Assembly (NCBI GenBank): GCA_024640925.1 | Contig: JAHEEB010000334.1 | Span: 1-5,741, forward strand | DNA length: 5,741 bases | Reading direction: 5' to 3' | Source: Bacteroidota bacterium | GTDB taxonomy: Bacteria > Bacteroidota > Bacteroidia > Bacteroidales > UBA10428 | In this document: positions 5,247-5,741 of the stretch, in pieces | Position numbering within the stretch: position 1 is the stretch's first letter | Layout of the letters: every line of letters starts with the position of its first letter | Translations under genes and position numbers: made by a program | The notes under the pieces: model-generated | The model's database searches: none | Told to the model about the DNA's origin: nothing | Seen by the model: only the letters and a program-made list of their open reading frames with translations

Positions 5247-5741
5247 ATGGAATTTTCATTTGAAACATGGTGGAGCGCAATGGAAAAAGCCGAAAAAATT
5301 TACTGGCTCATTGCTGTTCCTTTTACTGCAATTTTTATTTTTCAACTTGTGTTGACTTTTGTTGGTGGTGGAGATGCTGACCATATTACTGGTGATCATG
5401 ATGCCTCTTTTGATCATGATCATGGAATTGGTTTTCAATTTCTAAGTATTAAAAACCTGATTGGTTTCTTTACCATATTTGGGTGGACAGGTATTGCCAT
5501 GATTAAAGGCGAAAAAAGTATCGGAAGCACAATACTGATTTCTATCATTGCTGGTTTATTAATGATGGTAATTATGGCAACATTACTATATTATTTGGGT
5601 AAACTTACAGAGGATAGCACTTTGAACCTGAAAAACGCTATTGGTAAAGTGGGCTCTGTTTATTTGCGTATACCGGCCGGAAGAAGCGGCATGGGCCAGG
5701 TTCAGCTAAATGTTCAAGGGTTTCAGACGTTAAATGCTGTA
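5247..5741 (+). CDS. YqiJ/YuaF/NfeD-like membrane protein, N-terminal 165 residues (runs off the right edge)
   Basis: ATG 5247 is the first start after an in-frame TGA at 5241-5243. An amphipathic N terminus with two Trp (residues 8-9) is followed by a membrane segment at about 18-40 (IYWLIAVPFTAIFIFQLVL). Next is an Asp/His-rich loop (43-59, with DADH, GDHD and DHDHG). Two further membrane segments lie at about 70-87 (LIGFFTIFGWTGIAMI) and 92-118. From about 128, NAIGKVGSVYLRIPAGRSGMGQ looks like the start of the OB-fold found in NfeD, YuaF and YqiJ; its end is beyond the window. Family knowledge: these proteins sit in the inner membrane and are encoded next to flotillin/SPFH scaffolds (YuaF with FloT in Bacillus, YqiJ with YqiK in E. 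coli), and take part in membrane microdomain organisation. A flotillin gene is therefore predicted directly downstream. Assignment rests on topology, the GFFTIFGW segment and the OB start. The exact subfamily is uncertain. Confidence 0.8.
   Translation, partial: MEFSFETWWSAMEKAEKIYWLIAVPFTAIFIFQLVLTFVGGGDADHITGDHDASFDHDHGIGFQFLSIKNLIGFFTIFGWTGIAMIKGEKSIGSTILISIIAGLLMMVIMATLLYYLGKLTEDSTLNLKNAIGKVGSVYLRIPAGRSGMGQVQLNVQGFQTLNAV

Noticed and set aside
5256..5438. 60-codon minus-strand frame
   Set aside because: It is antisense to the YqiJ/NfeD-like gene, whose membrane segments and OB-fold start clearly support the plus strand.

Overview
The window looks like chromosomal DNA of a low-GC member of the Bacteroidota. 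This rests on A+T-rich codon use, start codons without Shine-Dalgarno sequences but with A-rich leaders, -7 boxes close to the Bacteroidota TAnnTTTG type, and protein variants that look at home in that phylum. The species cannot be named from the sequence.

The left 3.5 kb (1-3484, minus strand) is a tightly coupled three-gene block read right to left. First comes a SWIM zinc-finger protein (2141-3484, TTG start), then a helical DUF5691-type protein (544-2139), then a MoxR-like AAA+ ATPase that leaves the window at base 1. The first two genes are 1 nt apart and the second and third share one base (TAATG), so they are almost certainly one operon with coupled translation. The set resembles the poorly understood yehLMPQ-type loci of other bacteria, in which an AAA+ ATPase, a SWIM protein and a VWA-domain protein are encoded together. 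A VWA gene and further partners would be expected beyond the left edge. A candidate promoter lies at 3510-3542.

Bases 3485-3717 are a non-coding gap. Next, still on the minus strand, is a complete alpha/beta-hydrolase of the hormone-sensitive-lipase (HSL, family IV) esterase type (3718-4599). It is probably its own transcription unit.

The stretch 4600-5246 is the oddest part. It holds ten 21-bp tandem units (4793-5002) inside a 99-codon plus-strand frame that encodes a Lys/Glu/Pro/Ala-rich heptapeptide repeat. Several units are also DNA inverted repeats with a 5-nt A-rich loop, and a 104-codon minus-strand frame is open across the same bases. To its right, 5032-5202 (minus) has a protein-like reading frame without a usable start, possibly a relic.

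The right end (5247-5741, plus) is the first 165 codons of a YqiJ/YuaF/NfeD-like membrane protein with a C-terminal OB-fold. Such genes usually precede a flotillin (SPFH) gene, which would lie just outside the window.

The two points most worth following are the little-studied SWIM-DUF5691-MoxR operon and the hairpin/heptapeptide repeat array.
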